Notes: generated by a model from the sequence alone, not told the origin. Numbered from the stretch's first letter, positions 23,249-35,335 are shown. The stretch: 64,000 nucleotides of DNA from Magnolia sinica (GCF_029962835.1 NC_080583.1:68805158-68869157); one strand, 5' to 3'. Numbers and translations: made by a program.

Positions 23249-26200
23249 CTGAACAGACAAACACATATAGAAAAATGCACACTAACAATATCAGTAAAAC
23301 TACACAACATAAGTTGTTTTTACTTATTTTCAATGTAAACGAGCCACCATTATATATCTTTTCAGGGTGCTTGGTTAAAGAGAAAATTATAGTGTAAAAA
23401 CTTGGGAGTCAAATACACATCCAATGTAAATAGGTTAAAAAAATATATGTAAGAATTATATAAGGTGGGCCTTATTGATCAAGGGTCTTGATTGTCCTCA
23501 AGGTTAGATAATGTAATCGGGTGTACTAATGGACCCCATTCAAGTTGTGATGCATGCAAAATCGTGTAAGGGGTGGTGTGCTATAACTGTGCTACACAGT
23601 GTTTTAGTTGAACTGGGATTACTAAATTTGTGTGGAGCCTTGGGGAGAGGAGTTTCGATGGGTTCCACACTCCTTAACCTACTAGGTTAGGTCCCCAATC
23701 CTACACATCAATAAAAGCAAGAATTTCAATCTCAGGACTTCTCTAAGGGTGTTAGGAGAGGAAGATTGCGACATCAAGCCTACAAAAATGACGTCTCAAC
23801 AAGGCACACTATCTAGTTCATTTGATCTCCATATTAGATGCATAGCACGGTCCTTCAATTCCGCATATAGATTACAATATAGTCATTATGTTTTTACATA
23901 TCCAAAGGCCCATTTTTACGGTGATTCTTACATCCTATAATGGTCCACCCTTATCATTGTGGGCCACCTAGGTCACCTATAGCATCATTGTAGGTAAAAA
24001 TAAGTTTATGGGTGTCTCACGTATGTTTCATGTGTGATTCACGTGTGTAAACTCATATAAACACAATGATATATTTGTAATCATCTTTGATATATGATGC
24101 AACCATTCATTGAGCTGTTCATCTTCTCAAAATAAAAACATTTCCTCGTGTCAAAGCCATTGCATTATACATAAAAGATGATTATAAAAATATTCTTGTG
24201 TTTACATGAGCTTATACTCATGTGAATCACACACGAGTCCAGATAATAATCAATTGAAATTCCACGAAGGAAAAAAAAAAAAAACTAACAAAAAAAGCAA
24301 GGGACTTACTCTCATGTTGCCATCACTACTTCTAGTCTTGGTATCTGATAATTCTTTCAATCGGTATTCATTCATGCTCCAATTAGTTTTGGTCGAAACC
24401 TTGTGACCTCCTCTGTAGTAAACCAATGCTTTCTTTACCCAACCAGTATCCAAACCATTCTCATCAGTGATGGGATTATCTGAACCAGTAGCTTTCCAGT
24501 AGCCATTTCCAGCACTCCGATTGGGACGCCGTCCATTCTTGTATTTTCTATCTCTAGAGGTAAAGAAGTAACATTCTTTTCTTATTCTCCTACTCGACAG
24601 GTAATCTGCATGTTGAAACAAATGATCCAATTCATATTTCTTTCTCGCTTGTAAGGTGATATTAGAGGATGTTCTTATACTAATGAAAGTTTAGAAATTC
24701 AAACATATATAAATGTAAAATTGGCATTAATAATAATTCAAAACTCAACTCAACTCAATGCCTAGTTGGGTCGAGTTGATTCGAAGACTTGACTGGATCT
24801 TTTTATTTATTTTTTCCGACGACTCAATGTGTAATGATTAATTTAAAAGTAATTATAGATTAAAACTTTCAAAAATATTATGTTGTATTATATAATAAAA
24901 GATGCATAAGATCCACAGAGCTCCTTGTTTGGGCTGCTAGATGGAGACGCTGGGTGAGTTTTCAATAGACTCGGGTCGAAATCTTTCTGGGTTAAATTGA
25001 CTCGGGTGAGTATCAAGTCACCAAGTTTTAGAACTATGGTATTAATTATAATGAGAACAAGGGAAAGAACTAGCACCTAATGTACCACAATCTCAACATG
25101 CATGGTGCATGTGCTCAAGAGCTGGACCATGCATTGCCGAGCATGGAGTTAGGTAGGCCACATGCCGAAAGGATCCCATTGCTTAATAGCCCTTATTAAT
25201 GGTTACGTGGTTGAAGAATTATTCTTTGGGACCCAAGCTGCTAGCGCGCGTGCCAAAAAAAAAAAAAAAAAACCGCTCTTCTTTAGGGTTAGTGTTGACA
25301 CAAAAGAGAGAACACCGCTAATGTTGCGCGTTTGTCTAAGATCCAAACCGCTCGTCTTCTTCTTCCTGACATGGACGGGCTGTACACCAAAAGTCAAACA
25401 ATTAAGATGATCATCCACTAACAAAGAAAAAGATCCTACTTGTATTACTTAAAGTTACCATCTTAGTTATTAAACACTGAATCTCCTAGTACATATCTGA
25501 TGTAGGATGTAGGACGTGAGTAAACACGTGCCCATCACAAATTGACCGAAAGAAGTCCAGAAAGAAATTAACCAAGTTTCAGTATAGTTTGATCGACCGA
25601 GGAGACCATTCAAGTCAATTGATTGATCGGTTGATCGAGTTGATCGATTGAAATTCAAATTTATATGAAAAAATTTCTAGATAATTTTTACCTAGTTTGA
25701 TTGATCGACTAATTGGAATAAATTCAATTTTATGGGTTTTAGTCTCTAAACGTTTTGCCCCATTCTGATTGATCAATCGACCGATCGACCGATCAACATA
25801 ATGCGAAAATTTAGGTGTTTTTCAATTTTTATCTTCTTATTTATTTAAATTTTTTTCTACTTATGTCTTAGGATTTGTTTAAGGGTATTTAAGCATGAAA
25901 ACCCGTTTATTTGGAAACCTTGTTTCTCTTGTGCATTCGAGAAACCTTTCTTATGGATTCAAGAGAACTTTGTGGATTCAAGGTGTTTATTGTTCAAGAA
26001 AGACAATGATTGCCCTCATCACACCCTTCCCAGCGTTAATTTAGCATTAGATTAAGGCTTTTCCTCGAATCGATGTCTTTTAACGATAGATCGAGCAACA
26101 ATCTTAAGGACAATGCCACATGGAATCATCCTTTAACAACTATGGCTTTTGAGGCGGCGCAACAGGAGAATTGAAAAGTCATGCAGGGGCTACAGGTTGC

Positions 26201-29200
26201 TCTCAACCGCATAGCGGATGCCTTAGGGAAACTCCTCCGGTAGGCATTAAAATTCAAAATCATGCTGATCATGCGGTGATGCCAACGGTGAATCATAGAG
26301 TCATACTTGAGGATGTGGGATCTAGTGGAGTTGACCTTGGCGATCACATATGGCGAGACAAGACAATAGCTCTTTCGGATGAGTGTTACTACTGGCTCCA
26401 GCTGAAATGAAATGCCAGAAAAGTGGTACAATGATGTCATACATGTCAGGCCTCCAAGGGAAGATAACAGAACACGGGCTTGTACACTCCATTGCCAATA
26501 ACTGACAACCCGTAAGAGGATTTATCCATGTACTTTATGTTAAGCCTTCCACGAACTCGGTATTTGTTGTGGTCAACAGATTCTCCAAGATGGCTTATTT
26601 TATACTGTACAAGAAGACTCTTGACACTACACATATCACAAATTTGTTCTTCAGAGAGGTTGTTCAATTATATGGAGTTCCAAAATCTATCACCTCAGAT
26701 CATGACACTAAGTTCCTTAGTCACTTTTAAAGGACTTTGTGGAGGCAATTTGACACTAAGGTACAGTTTAGAAGTGCATATCATATTGGACAAACTGAGG
26801 TGATGAATCGTACACTCATAAACCTTATACGATGCATCTCGGGTGATAAGCCTAAACAGTGGGATTTTGCCTTGACATAAGCAGAATTCACGTTTAACAA
26901 TATGCAAAACTGTTCAACCGGAAAGTCCCCGTTTAAAGTTGTGTACGAATAAATACCTATACATACTCTTAATTTGATTCCATTGCCCGAGTTGTCAGGC
27001 GTGAGCGTTGCTGCAAAACATATAGAAGACTGAATCATAACTGTACATGTTAATGTTTAGGCCAAGTTGCAAGCCTCAAACGACAAATACAATGAAATGA
27101 CTGACACACATTGGCGCTAGAAGGTGTTCAATATGGGTGACAATATTATGATTCACTTACATAAGGAGAGATTTCCAACAAGGACATATAACAAGTTGTA
27201 GAATAAGAAGATCGGACGGCGTGTATACTCTATAAGATCAATGAAAATGCCTATGTCATTGATTTTCCTAAAGACGTGGAGATCTCACACACGTTCAATA
27301 TGGCAGACTTGTACAAGTATTATGAACCGGAGTCGAAGGATAACTTGAGGATGAGTTTTTTTTTTTTTTTTCAAGTGGAGGGGATTTGATGTAGGACGTG
27401 GAGCATGTACGTGTTCATCATAAATGGATTGAAAGAAGTCCAAAAAGAAATCAACAAAGTTTCAACATAGTTGATCGGTCGAGCAGATCGATCAAGTCAA
27501 TAGATTGATTAGTTGATCAGGTTGATCAATCAAAATTCAGATTTAGATGAAAAGTTTACTAAACAATTTTTACTCAGTTCAATCGATCGACCGATCGGTC
27601 AACTGATCGGCACAAATTCAAGTTTATGGGTTTTAGCCTATGGATGTTTTGCGTCATTCCGATCAACAGAATGTGGAAATTTATGCATTTCTTAGTTTTT
27701 GTTTCCTTATTTATTTTTATTTTTTTTTCTAATTATGTCTTAGGGTTTCTTTAAGGATATTTAAATGGGCGAATTTGTTTATTTGCATAGCTTTCAATAA
27801 AATCTCTTATTTCCCATGTGGATTCGAAAAACTTCTCATATGGATTCAAAAGAACCTTAGGGCGTGTTTGGGCAGTGGGATTAGAAGGGATTAGGTGGGA
27901 TGGGATTCATCTGGTCCCGTGCCAATTCCACTCCTTGTTTGGGAAGAATGGAAAAGCTTGGAATTAGATTATATGGAATTGCACGGGGTCCTGTGCCAAT
28001 TTCACTCAATGTTAGCAAGTTGTGTAGGTCCCACCATGATGTGTGGGCTATATCCACACCGTCCACCCATTTTTTGAGATTATTTTAGAGCATGGGCCAA
28101 AAAAACAAGTAAATCTAAAGCTCAAGTGGACCCCACCATAGAAAGCAATGGGGATTGAATACTTACCATTGAAAACTTCTTTGGGGCCACAAAAGTTTTG
28201 GATCTACCTCATTTTTAAGTGCATGCCATAAAATGAGGTTACAGAGCAAATGAACGGTTTAAATATAACACGTGTGTTATTCTTAGTAATTTCAAATGGT
28301 GGTGGGTATATCCATTCAATGTACCACCATGTTACCAGCAAAGCATGACATTAATCTTATCCCATGGCAACAAGGGACAATCCCAGCAAAGCATGACATT
28401 AATCTTATCCCATGGCAACAAGGGACAATCCCTGCCATGGGTAATAATTATGTTTCTTTGAATCCCATCCCACCCAATCCCTTCTAATCCCACCGCCCAA
28501 ACATGCCCTTATAGTTTCAAAGCGCTTATGGCTGGAGGAAGACAATGATAGTCCTCGTTGCACCCTTGCCTATGTGAATATCACACATTAAAGATAGGAG
28601 GGTTCGTATATATTTTTTTTAATCCAGTCATACCCTGAAAGCTGAGAATCTTAAAATGATTCCAGCCACCAATGAGAATGTTTTTACCATTGAAAAGTTG
28701 GACATTTTTCTAACTGCTCATTTGGAGGTCTTCCAATCAATGGCTACAATCACCCGAATGAAATGATTTTTTTGGTTATGCCGTGTCCACAGCATGTCTC
28801 AGTAATTGAACCGTTGTGATCATTTATGTGTGTGCCAATTGTGGAATAAACAGTGCACAATGCCAAGATCTAAATGATCACACTAGATCATGACCTAGAT
28901 TATAATAGAATTATTTAAGGACCAAAATTGTATAATTAATATCCACCTAAAAAAATTTTAAAAAAATTGCGCAGTATACTTGGTTTTCAGTTTATTCAAG
29001 TGGGCCCATGGTTCCATAATCAGGGTTCTTCGTAGCCGCTTATTGCGGGTCAGTGATTGAAAGGTTCCTATGGCAGAGCAGTAATTGGAAGGTTAGGATT
29101 TTACTAGGATGGAGATTTTGGGGTCATGAGCCATTCGTAATGCAGCTAGGAAACCGATTATTTGAACCATTAAGCGTGGGTGCTACTTACATAATCCGCA

Positions 29201-31265
29201 TGTCTTCTCCCGGATATGACTAAGAAAGCTGGACAAGGTTTACAGAGGCCAGTTCTTCTGCAAGTCTCTGGAGAGTAAGGAGCCCTTTAGCATCCCTACT
29301 AACAAGAGCTTATCAATCTGCTTATTGAATTTGGATCCTCTGTTTGTCACAGGTAGGAAAATCCTGATTGGTAAACATCATCACTGACATTATTAGCACT
29401 GCTGCATTAAATGTACCTGTGATGGTGTGGTCCAATTAGATTGCAACAAGAATGATTTTTCTGACAGTGGCAAGCAGTGGTTCATCTGTTTGCCACACCA
29501 GCAGGAAAATCTTACTTCATGTTGGTCCATGTCATCATTGACGTTTTCAGGACTATTGTATTAAATACTGCATGCAATGATGCAGTCCAATTAGATTGCA
29601 ACAAGCTGGATTCTCCAGCTTGTGGCAAGCAAAGATCCCGATTCTTATTTTTAAAAGAATTAATGGGTTATTTTAACCAAAAATTCCTAAAGTACATGCT
29701 ATTATGAGAATATCCAACTATTCATATTTGCCAAAACATACCCACCCATAATTTTTTTACTGGACCCACTGTGATGTGTGTGTGAACATTAACCTACTCT
29801 AACCATTAGATGTATAATTCTATATTAGGCCCAGTACAAAAAAATCAGGCTCACCAGTGATTCAAGTGGACCACACCAAAGAAAAGATTGGGAGAAAGAT
29901 GTGCAACTTGATTTTTACAAGGTCGACATTGATTTTTACATGAAATTCACTCCAACCATTATATACTACATTGAAATTTAATCTTAGAATTAAGCTCATT
30001 TGTTATTCAGGTGGGCCAAAATATTGGAAACAATTTAGAGCGAGCAACCTTGAATCATGGATAAAGCTGAGTTTTGAGCCTTGGGCTAAAAGGGGTTAGG
30101 CACCTATGGTCAGGGTAGATTTCACGTAAACATGACAGTGGGGTCAGGGGCCTCCTGAGCCACCGGCTCTTCCTTGGACCGGCCACTCAAGCCACCCTTA
30201 AAGAAATCTAAGGGAAGGTGCTTTCATGGTACTCAGATTAATTACGGAGGTAGCTTATTAAAAGAGACAGCCGAATGTATATTACTTCTTGTAAAATCCC
30301 TGAATACTAGATTGCGTTGTAACCATTAATACCTGTGTGAAAGAGAGAATCATTGGACATCTAGGAATTTATGACAGCGCGGGAGGTAGATCACCATAGA
30401 CCATGTTAACCTTGTTTTTTTGGGGTGCGGATTGAGTACTACCCCCACTAGGACGTAGCTATTAGAGGGACGGTTGTGTCAGGGCACTGTAGGGCCCACC
30501 ATGATGTATATTTCTTATCCACACCGTCTATCTATTTTCACAAATAATTTTAGGAGATGAGCTGTAAAACATTGCAGATCCAAGGCTCAAGCGGACCACA
30601 CCACAGAATGAGATGGGGATTCAACTCCTACCATTGAAAACTTCACCATAATATTTATTTACTATCCAACCTGTTTACGAGGTCACATAAACCTGTTTGA
30701 AGGGAAAACACAAATTTCAGGTTTATCCAAAACTTTTGTAGCCCCCGAGAAGTTTTTAACTTTCAATAGTAATCTCTTTATCCCCACTACTTCCTGGAGT
30801 GTGGTCCACTTTAGCCTTCAATCTGATTCATTTTTGGGCTCATGCCATAAATTAATTTATCAAAATAGATGGATGGCATGGATAAAACATATACATCATG
30901 GTTGACCCCACAAAGCCACTGATAGAATTGTGTCTCGTAGCCCCCAAATATACTATAACACCTATGCTCTCTCTCTAGGCTCTCTAAATATCAAATCCGT
31001 CCATAGTGTGGTAACCCTTATATTTTATGTTCAAGGTACATACAAAATACTAGGGGTGCACACTGGTGGGTTCGGGTTTGGTTATAGGGTGAAATCAAAA
31101 CTGAACCATTCTAGGATTTTTGGAACTGGAATCGCACCGTTAGCACCCTAGAATTGAAGAACCGGAACCCGACCATTAAAATCAATTGGGTTCCATGGTT
31201 TTGGGCTTTTTATAATCCAACCCAATTGCGAGAGATAGAGAGTTGCGAGAGATAGAGAGAGGAGC

Positions 31266-31310
<45 letters not shown>

Positions 31311-32379
31311 CAATGAGAGAGAGAGAGGGGGGCAACCGCCATAGGGACTTAGGGTATTGGGTTATTTATTTATTTATTTATTTTAATAGTTTGGTTCCTA
31401 GTTCGGTTCCGCGATTCGGTTCTATAGTTTGGTTCTACCGATCAATTTATAGTTCGGTTCAGTTCTACATACCCTCAAATTAAGAACCGAACCAATATAA
31501 TCAATTCTTTAACTAGAATCGAAATCAGACCAAACAGGACCATTTGGTCGGTTCCGGTCCAGCTCCATAGTTCTACCAGTTCAATGTGCACCCCTATAAA
31601 ATATGTTACAAATTGACAACAATAGTAACAACAATAACAACGACGACGATGACGACAACGACGACAACATCAACAATAATAATATCAAAACAATGGAAAC
31701 ACAATGTCAAATTACACCTAAAACTTCTACTATCATGCAATCTGGCTTCTTGACTTTTAGATAATGTATATTTTTCTCATCTTCCTTTCATCCCGATGAC
31801 TCAGACCTAATGAATGGTTTGATGAAAGAAAAAGCATCATGGTGGACCCACACACACGAACTTATGTTGGGCATCCCCTTCCCATTGTTCCCTTTAATGT
31901 GGCCCACCTGAGTTATGGATTTGGCTGATTTTTGACAATTACACTAAGCATTGATTAGTGAACCTGATGAACAGAGTAGATTTCACAAATACAGGACGAG
32001 TTGATAGCATGTACACAATACCACAAACCACTGTAGATGATGTTGTATGTATAAGCAGTTGAATGAATAGGTGAATGTGCAAGTAGAATAAAGAACACCA
32101 AGCCACATACACCATTAATAAAGAACTGATTTGATACGTACCTGTATGGCTCTCCGTCCCATGCATGGTGTGATATGCATATACAAGTTCATCTGGACTG
32201 TAATTGTACAAGTCTACTTCACCGATGATATTAGAAGGGAGAGGTTGGCCGAGGTTTTTCTTCAGAAGGTAATGAAAGATGAGCTCAAGATCAGTTGGAC
32301 AGAATCTAAAGCCTGGGGGATAACATCTATCGAATCGCTCCTCCTCTCTTTCTCTCTTTATTCCTACTCTTTCTTCCAT
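22610..32379 (-). CDS. NAC-domain transcription factor, three exons
   Basis: Exons 32379-32142, 24605-24310 and 23248-22610 join in phase (1, then 0) at consensus splice sites (CAG|GTACGT, AACATGCAG|, AGA|GTAAGT, TGTTCAG|) and encode 390 residues. NAC subdomains appear in order: [19 protein letters not shown] (about residues 20-37); [30 protein letters not shown] and [27 protein letters not shown] and [25 protein letters not shown]. The rest is an acidic, Ser/Asn-rich C-terminal half as in NAC activation regions, with no membrane segment. The protein should be a nuclear DNA-binding regulator of CGT[A/G]-type sites (family knowledge). The start is the ATG 20 codons before PPGFRF, and the 5' flank has a TATATAC motif about 45 bp upstream. 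Oddities: intron 1 is 7.5 kb and full of transposons, the usual H of the MHEYRL motif is N, and the tail has a 13-residue repeat. Length and order are normal for a NAC, and no inactivating change is seen. Expression is not shown by the sequence. Confidence 0.85.
24310..24605 (-). CDS. NAC gene exon 2
   Basis: 296 nt covering subdomains C and D, the DNA-contacting part ([23 protein letters not shown]). Acceptor AACATGCAG and donor AGA|GTAAGT. The exon ends in phase 0. Confidence 0.9.
24606..25497. other. NAC intron 1, proximal part
   Basis: Non-coding, AT-rich, with a poly(A) run at about 25256-25272. No elements recognised. Confidence 0.5.
25498..26032 (+). repeat. 5' LTR of the intronic Ty3 relic
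   Basis: Starts TGATGTAGGATG and contains several GATCGATTGA-like short palindromes. It aligns along its whole length with 27387-27859 plus 28509 to about 28571. The right border is approximate. Confidence 0.7.
28024..28280. repeat. Foldback repeat fragment within the MITE
   Basis: Begins GGTCCCACCATGATGTGTG with CACACCGTCCACCC and keeps the internal landmarks ACCATTGAAAACTTC and CACAAAAGTTTTGGAT. The right end is lost. Confidence 0.6.
28335..28430. repeat. 48-bp tandem duplication inside the MITE
   Basis: CCAGCAAAGCATGACATTAA starts at 28335 and again at 28383. The two units are identical as far as I can read, so the duplication is recent. Confidence 0.9.
28572..30490. other. NAC intron 1, middle part; old duplication
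   Basis: No coding signal. A weak duplication of about 150-bp period at about 29330-29630 shares CCAATTAGATTGCAACAAG and GTGGCAAGCA in each unit. A related inverted-type repeat (GGACCCACTGTGATGTGTG, GTGGACCACACC, CAGGTGGGCC) lies at about 29760-30015. Confidence 0.45.
30491..30910. repeat. Foldback repeat, well-preserved copy
   Basis: Left end AGGGCCCACCATGATGTATA and CACACCGTCTATC; right end GATGGATGGCATGGATAAAA then ATCATGG. Left-half landmarks (GGACCACACCACAGAATGAG, ACCATTGAAAACTTC) reappear inverted in the right half (AGTTTTTAACTTTCAATAGT, GAGTGTGGTCCACTT), so the entire element is one long imperfect hairpin. No open frame. Confidence 0.85.
31051..31596. mobile_element. MITE-like repeat with TAGGGGTGCAC ends
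   Basis: Opens TAGGGGTGCACACTGG and closes with the inverse GTGCACCCCTA. It has many GGTTCGGTT-type short repeats inside and a (GA)n tract at about 31271-31323. Repeats with these ends are widespread in plants. The superfamily is not clear and no convincing target duplication is seen. Confidence 0.6.
31597..32141. other. NAC intron 1, 5' end
   Basis: Includes an imperfect (AAC/GAC)n tract at about 31617-31690 and otherwise plain intronic DNA up to the exon 1 donor. No other feature seen. Confidence 0.5.
32142..32379 (-). CDS. NAC gene exon 1
   Basis: 238 nt coding for the charged N-terminus ([14 protein letters not shown]) and NAC subdomains A and B. It ends at ACAG|GTACGT in phase 1. An earlier possible donor (CTT|GTATAT) would not keep frame with exon 2, so the later site is preferred. 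Confidence 0.85.
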
Positions 32380-32509
32380 CTTTCGACTGTGAATGCTTGG
32401 AGAAAGATTTCATACGTACGTATGTATATACAACTCACAAGTCATAACGGTCTTGCGAACTGTTCGACGCTGGACGCCTTACCTGCGAGTAAAGCGGGGA
32501 TGAGCTCGA

Positions 32510-32778
32510 GTGGGCCCCATGTGGTGTATGTGAAATCCACTACAATCAACAGATGTGATAGCCTATGTTATGCCAAGGATAAAAAAGTTCAGACTTGTCT
32601 GTGTTTCAGGTGGGCCATATGATTTGAAATTATGTCTAAGGAGGATACTGCCTCATGAACTGTTTCCTTTTTTGTGGCCCAATTGAATTACGTAAAAATA
32701 TGAATTTTTGTCCCCGGACTAAAATATGAAGTTTCAACTGATGGATGGAGTGGATTTTACATGCGCATCAGTATGGGC
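32510..32778. repeat. Foldback-type repeat, short copy, upstream of NAC
   Basis: Begins GTGGGCCCCATGTGGTGTAT and ends with the inverse ATGGATGGAGTGGATTTTAC plus GCATCAGTATGGGCC. At about 270 bp it looks like a shortened or different subfamily. It starts about 130 bp upstream of the NAC start codon. Confidence 0.55.
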
Positions 32779-32944
32779 CGTGTAAAAATCCAGGGTCGGC
32801 GTGTGGAACCGTGCGAGTAGTTCGCACGAGACGGGAGCGAACCGTAACCTCATTCTTCTAGAAGGACTCGAAAAGGCCGGGAAGGAGGGAAACGGATCGG
32901 CTACTCACCCTGCTACTAGCCAATGGGGGGTGGTCAGTGCTCTG

Positions 32945-33355
32945 TGGGCCCCACCGTGATGTATGTGTTTCATCCAAGCCGTCCGCCCATTCTTCCATAT
33001 CAATTTATGGTATGAGCTCAAAAATGAGGTTGATCCAAATCTCAGGTGGATCAAACAATGTTGATTGAATGCCCACCATTAAAAACTTTTTGGGGCCACA
33101 AAAGTTTTGGATCAAGCTGATTTTATTTTATTTTTCCCTTCATCCAAGTCTGTATGACCTAATCAACATGTTAGATGTCAAATAACCATTACAGTGGGCC
33201 TTAGGATGTTTTTATGCTGGACATGCAATCACTACTTTTTCCCATGATGTGGTCCACCTGAGATTTATCTATACCTCATTTTTGGTATCAAGTTATAAAA
33301 TTATCTTTCAAAATGGATGAACGGCGTGGATAAAACAAATACAGGGTCCACATAG
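32945..33355. repeat. Foldback repeat, cluster copy A
   Basis: Left end TGGGCCCCACCGTGATGTAT; right end ATGGATGAACGGCGTGGATA followed by a GGGTCCACA. Full length. Confidence 0.85.
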
Positions 33356-33467
33356 CACCGACCACTAGCCACCTGGCTAGCCGCAGCGTCACTAGCCAAA
33401 CCGCGTCCGGGAGGGAAGCGGCGTGCCGCCCCACCTGGACAGCCTCCGTCCAGGCAAGGGCTCTGTG

Positions 33468-33605
33468 TGGCTCACCCTGATGTATGTGGTTCTCATCCGT
33501 GCCGTCCATCAATGTTTATAGATTATTTTAGATTGTGAGCCCAAAAATAAAGTAGATCCAACGGTTAAATGAACCACACCTCAGAAAGCAGCATGATAAT
33601 AACAA
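33468..33605. repeat. Foldback repeat, cluster copy B, left half only
   Basis: GTGGCTCACCCTGATGTATG and GTGCCGTCCATC, then AACCACACCTCAGAAAGCA. The right half is replaced by unrelated sequence. Confidence 0.65.
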
Positions 33606-33814
33606 CCACTATAGAAATCTTGGCCTTGGGCTTAACATGGGTCACATGCAGATCACGGTGGGACCCACTGGAGCCCACCCCGACTTTATGGGAAGGGGAT
33701 TGGCTGGTGTACCACACACCACTGACCTGGTTGGTGTGGGTACGTGTGGTGCGAAGATGACGCTCTTCCCGTTCTAAGTTGTACAAACGGTTCAAAGGAG
33801 ATCAAAGGTATATG

Positions 33815-34233
33815 TGCCCTACAATGATGTATTTATTATATCTACGCCATTCATCCATTTGACAAGATCATTTTAAAGCAAAAGCTCAAAAATAAGTCAT
33901 ACCCAAAGTTTAAGTGGACCACACCAAAAATAGTAGTGGGTAATAATTCTCACCATTAAAACATTTATAAACCCATATAACATTTATTTTCCATCAAATC
34001 TGTTCACGAGGTCAAACAGACCTGGATGTAGAGGAAAAAAGATCAGAAGAAACGAATACCATATTGATCCAAAACTTTTATGACCCCAAAAGGATTTTAA
34101 CGGTAGACGTTCAATCCCTGCTTCTTGCAGTGGTACCCTTGATCTTTGAGTCTTTGTTATCTTTTGCCTTAAAACGAGCTCTCCAGATCGATCGGACGGT
34201 TTGGATATAACACATACCTCCTGACCGGACCCA
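33815..34233. repeat. Foldback repeat, cluster copy C
   Basis: GTGCCCTACAATGATGTATT to GATCGGACGGTTTGGATATA then a GGACCCACAG end. Both halves present. Confidence 0.8.
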
Positions 34234-34325
34234 CAGAACTTAGTGACGTCTACGAAGGAAGCGGGTTTCCTTAGGGAAGCGGATTGGTAGTAACTGATTA
34301 GGCTTAGCTTACTGAGTGATCTCTG

Positions 34326-34735
34326 TGAGGTCCACCATGATTTATGTATTTTATACATTTTCCCAGATAATTTTAGGGTTTGATACAAAAAATGAAACAT
34401 ATACAATTTCAAATGGACCATACCACTTGAAACAGTTGACTTGAACTTTTACTGTTGAAAATTTCTTAGGGGTCACGGAAGTTTTAGATCAAGCTTATAT
34501 TTGTGTTTTCGCTTCATCCATATCTCTATGATCTTATGAACAGATTGGATGACAAATAAACATTACTGTGGGTCTATAGCAAGGTTTCAACGGTGCAAAT
34601 CATTATCCTGACTGTTTTTTTGTGGTATGATCCACTTGATCTTTGTATATGCTTCAATTTTGGGATCAACCCTTTAAATTAGATGGAAAAACGGATGAAC
34701 GGCGTGGATAGACCACATACATTCAAGGCGGGCCT
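34326..34735. repeat. Foldback repeat, cluster copy D
   Basis: GAGGTCCACCATGATTTATG to AACGGATGAACGGCGTGGAT then GGCGGGCC. Followed by the GAGTTTACTCAGTACGA linker shared with other copies. Confidence 0.8.
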
Positions 34736-34798
34736 GAATGAGTTTACTCAGTACGAGAAGAGCATGCCCAATCCGATTTCGGAAAAAAGTTAGGCTGT

Positions 34799-35240
34799 TC
34801 GGGCCCACCGTGATTTTTGGGAGAAAACTATCCTGTAAATCCGTTTTGTGAAATCATTTTAGTACTGTGTGAAAAAAAAAATATATATATTTTATGACAC
34901 GTGACAAAAAAAATGCACATGTAACACTAAAGGAAACCGTAGGGATATAGTGACCACCATTGAAGTATTCACGTGGCAACAAAACTTTCGTATCAGGCTA
35001 ACCTTTTTAACAATTCCACTTTATCCAAGTGAAAATGATGTTATAAACGGTTTGGATGGCATATAAATATTATGGTAGAGTCCAAAAAGATTTCAACGGT
35101 TGGAAATTCTTTCCCAGCTTTCCCTCTCGTATAGCCCACTTGAGTTTTAGATCCGTTACATATTTTGTTGTATATCTTTAAATAATCTAAAAAACTAAAT
35201 GGAAGGTATGAATTTCTCACAAACATAACAGTGGGCCACA
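34799..35240. repeat. Foldback repeat, cluster copy E, divergent subfamily
   Basis: CGGGCCCACCGTGATTTTTG to ATGGAAGGTATGAATTTCTC then ACAGTGGGCCAC. Differs from the common form in its 'TGAAATATTCACGTGG' middle. Shares that with copy F. Confidence 0.7.
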
Positions 35241-35335
35241 CAACATTCCATAGCGGGAACTTCTTGTCGCAGCCTTTCGCGGAAATCCGCGTCCTGCGAA
35301 AGCCTTCCGCGGGAAGTTATTGCATCGGATACTTA

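Larger units (their letters stand above)
27860..28508. mobile_element. Tourist-like (PIF/Harbinger) MITE in an LTR
   Basis: Terminal inverted repeats of about 45 bp: the left end starts GGGCGTGTTTGGGCAGTGGG and the right end is its close inverse, ending CCAAACATGCCC. Flanked by TTA on both sides (27857-27859 and 28509-28511), the PIF/Harbinger target. The sequence on either side continues as one LTR, which confirms both borders. Internally it holds part of a foldback repeat (about 28024-28280) and a 48-bp tandem duplication. It has no transposase. Confidence 0.8.
25498..28571 (+). mobile_element. Small Ty3/gypsy chromovirus relic with both LTRs, in NAC intron 1
   Basis: LTRs at 25498 to about 26032 and 27387 to about 28571 (the second enlarged by a MITE) share TGATGTAGG, AAAGAAGTCC and a GATCGATCG-rich middle, and differ throughout, so the insertion is old. 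Between them are a short gag start (about 26140-26250) and the integrase with its C-terminal part (about 26440-27350), including SITSDHDT-like and FNVADLY-like signatures in broken form. The wording fits the CRM/Reina side of the chromoviruses. Protease, RT and RNase H are absent, so a large internal section has been lost. It is broken, with roughly eight to ten disruptions in what remains. A purine-rich tract precedes the 3' LTR. Transcriptional orientation is opposite to the NAC gene. Confidence 0.75.
27387..28571 (+). repeat. 3' LTR of the intronic Ty3 relic, interrupted by a MITE
   Basis: Starts TGATGTAGGACG after a GTGGAGGGGA purine tract. The LTR resumes after the MITE at 28509 with a segment matching the end of the 5' LTR (AAGACAATGAT shared). 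Confidence 0.7.
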
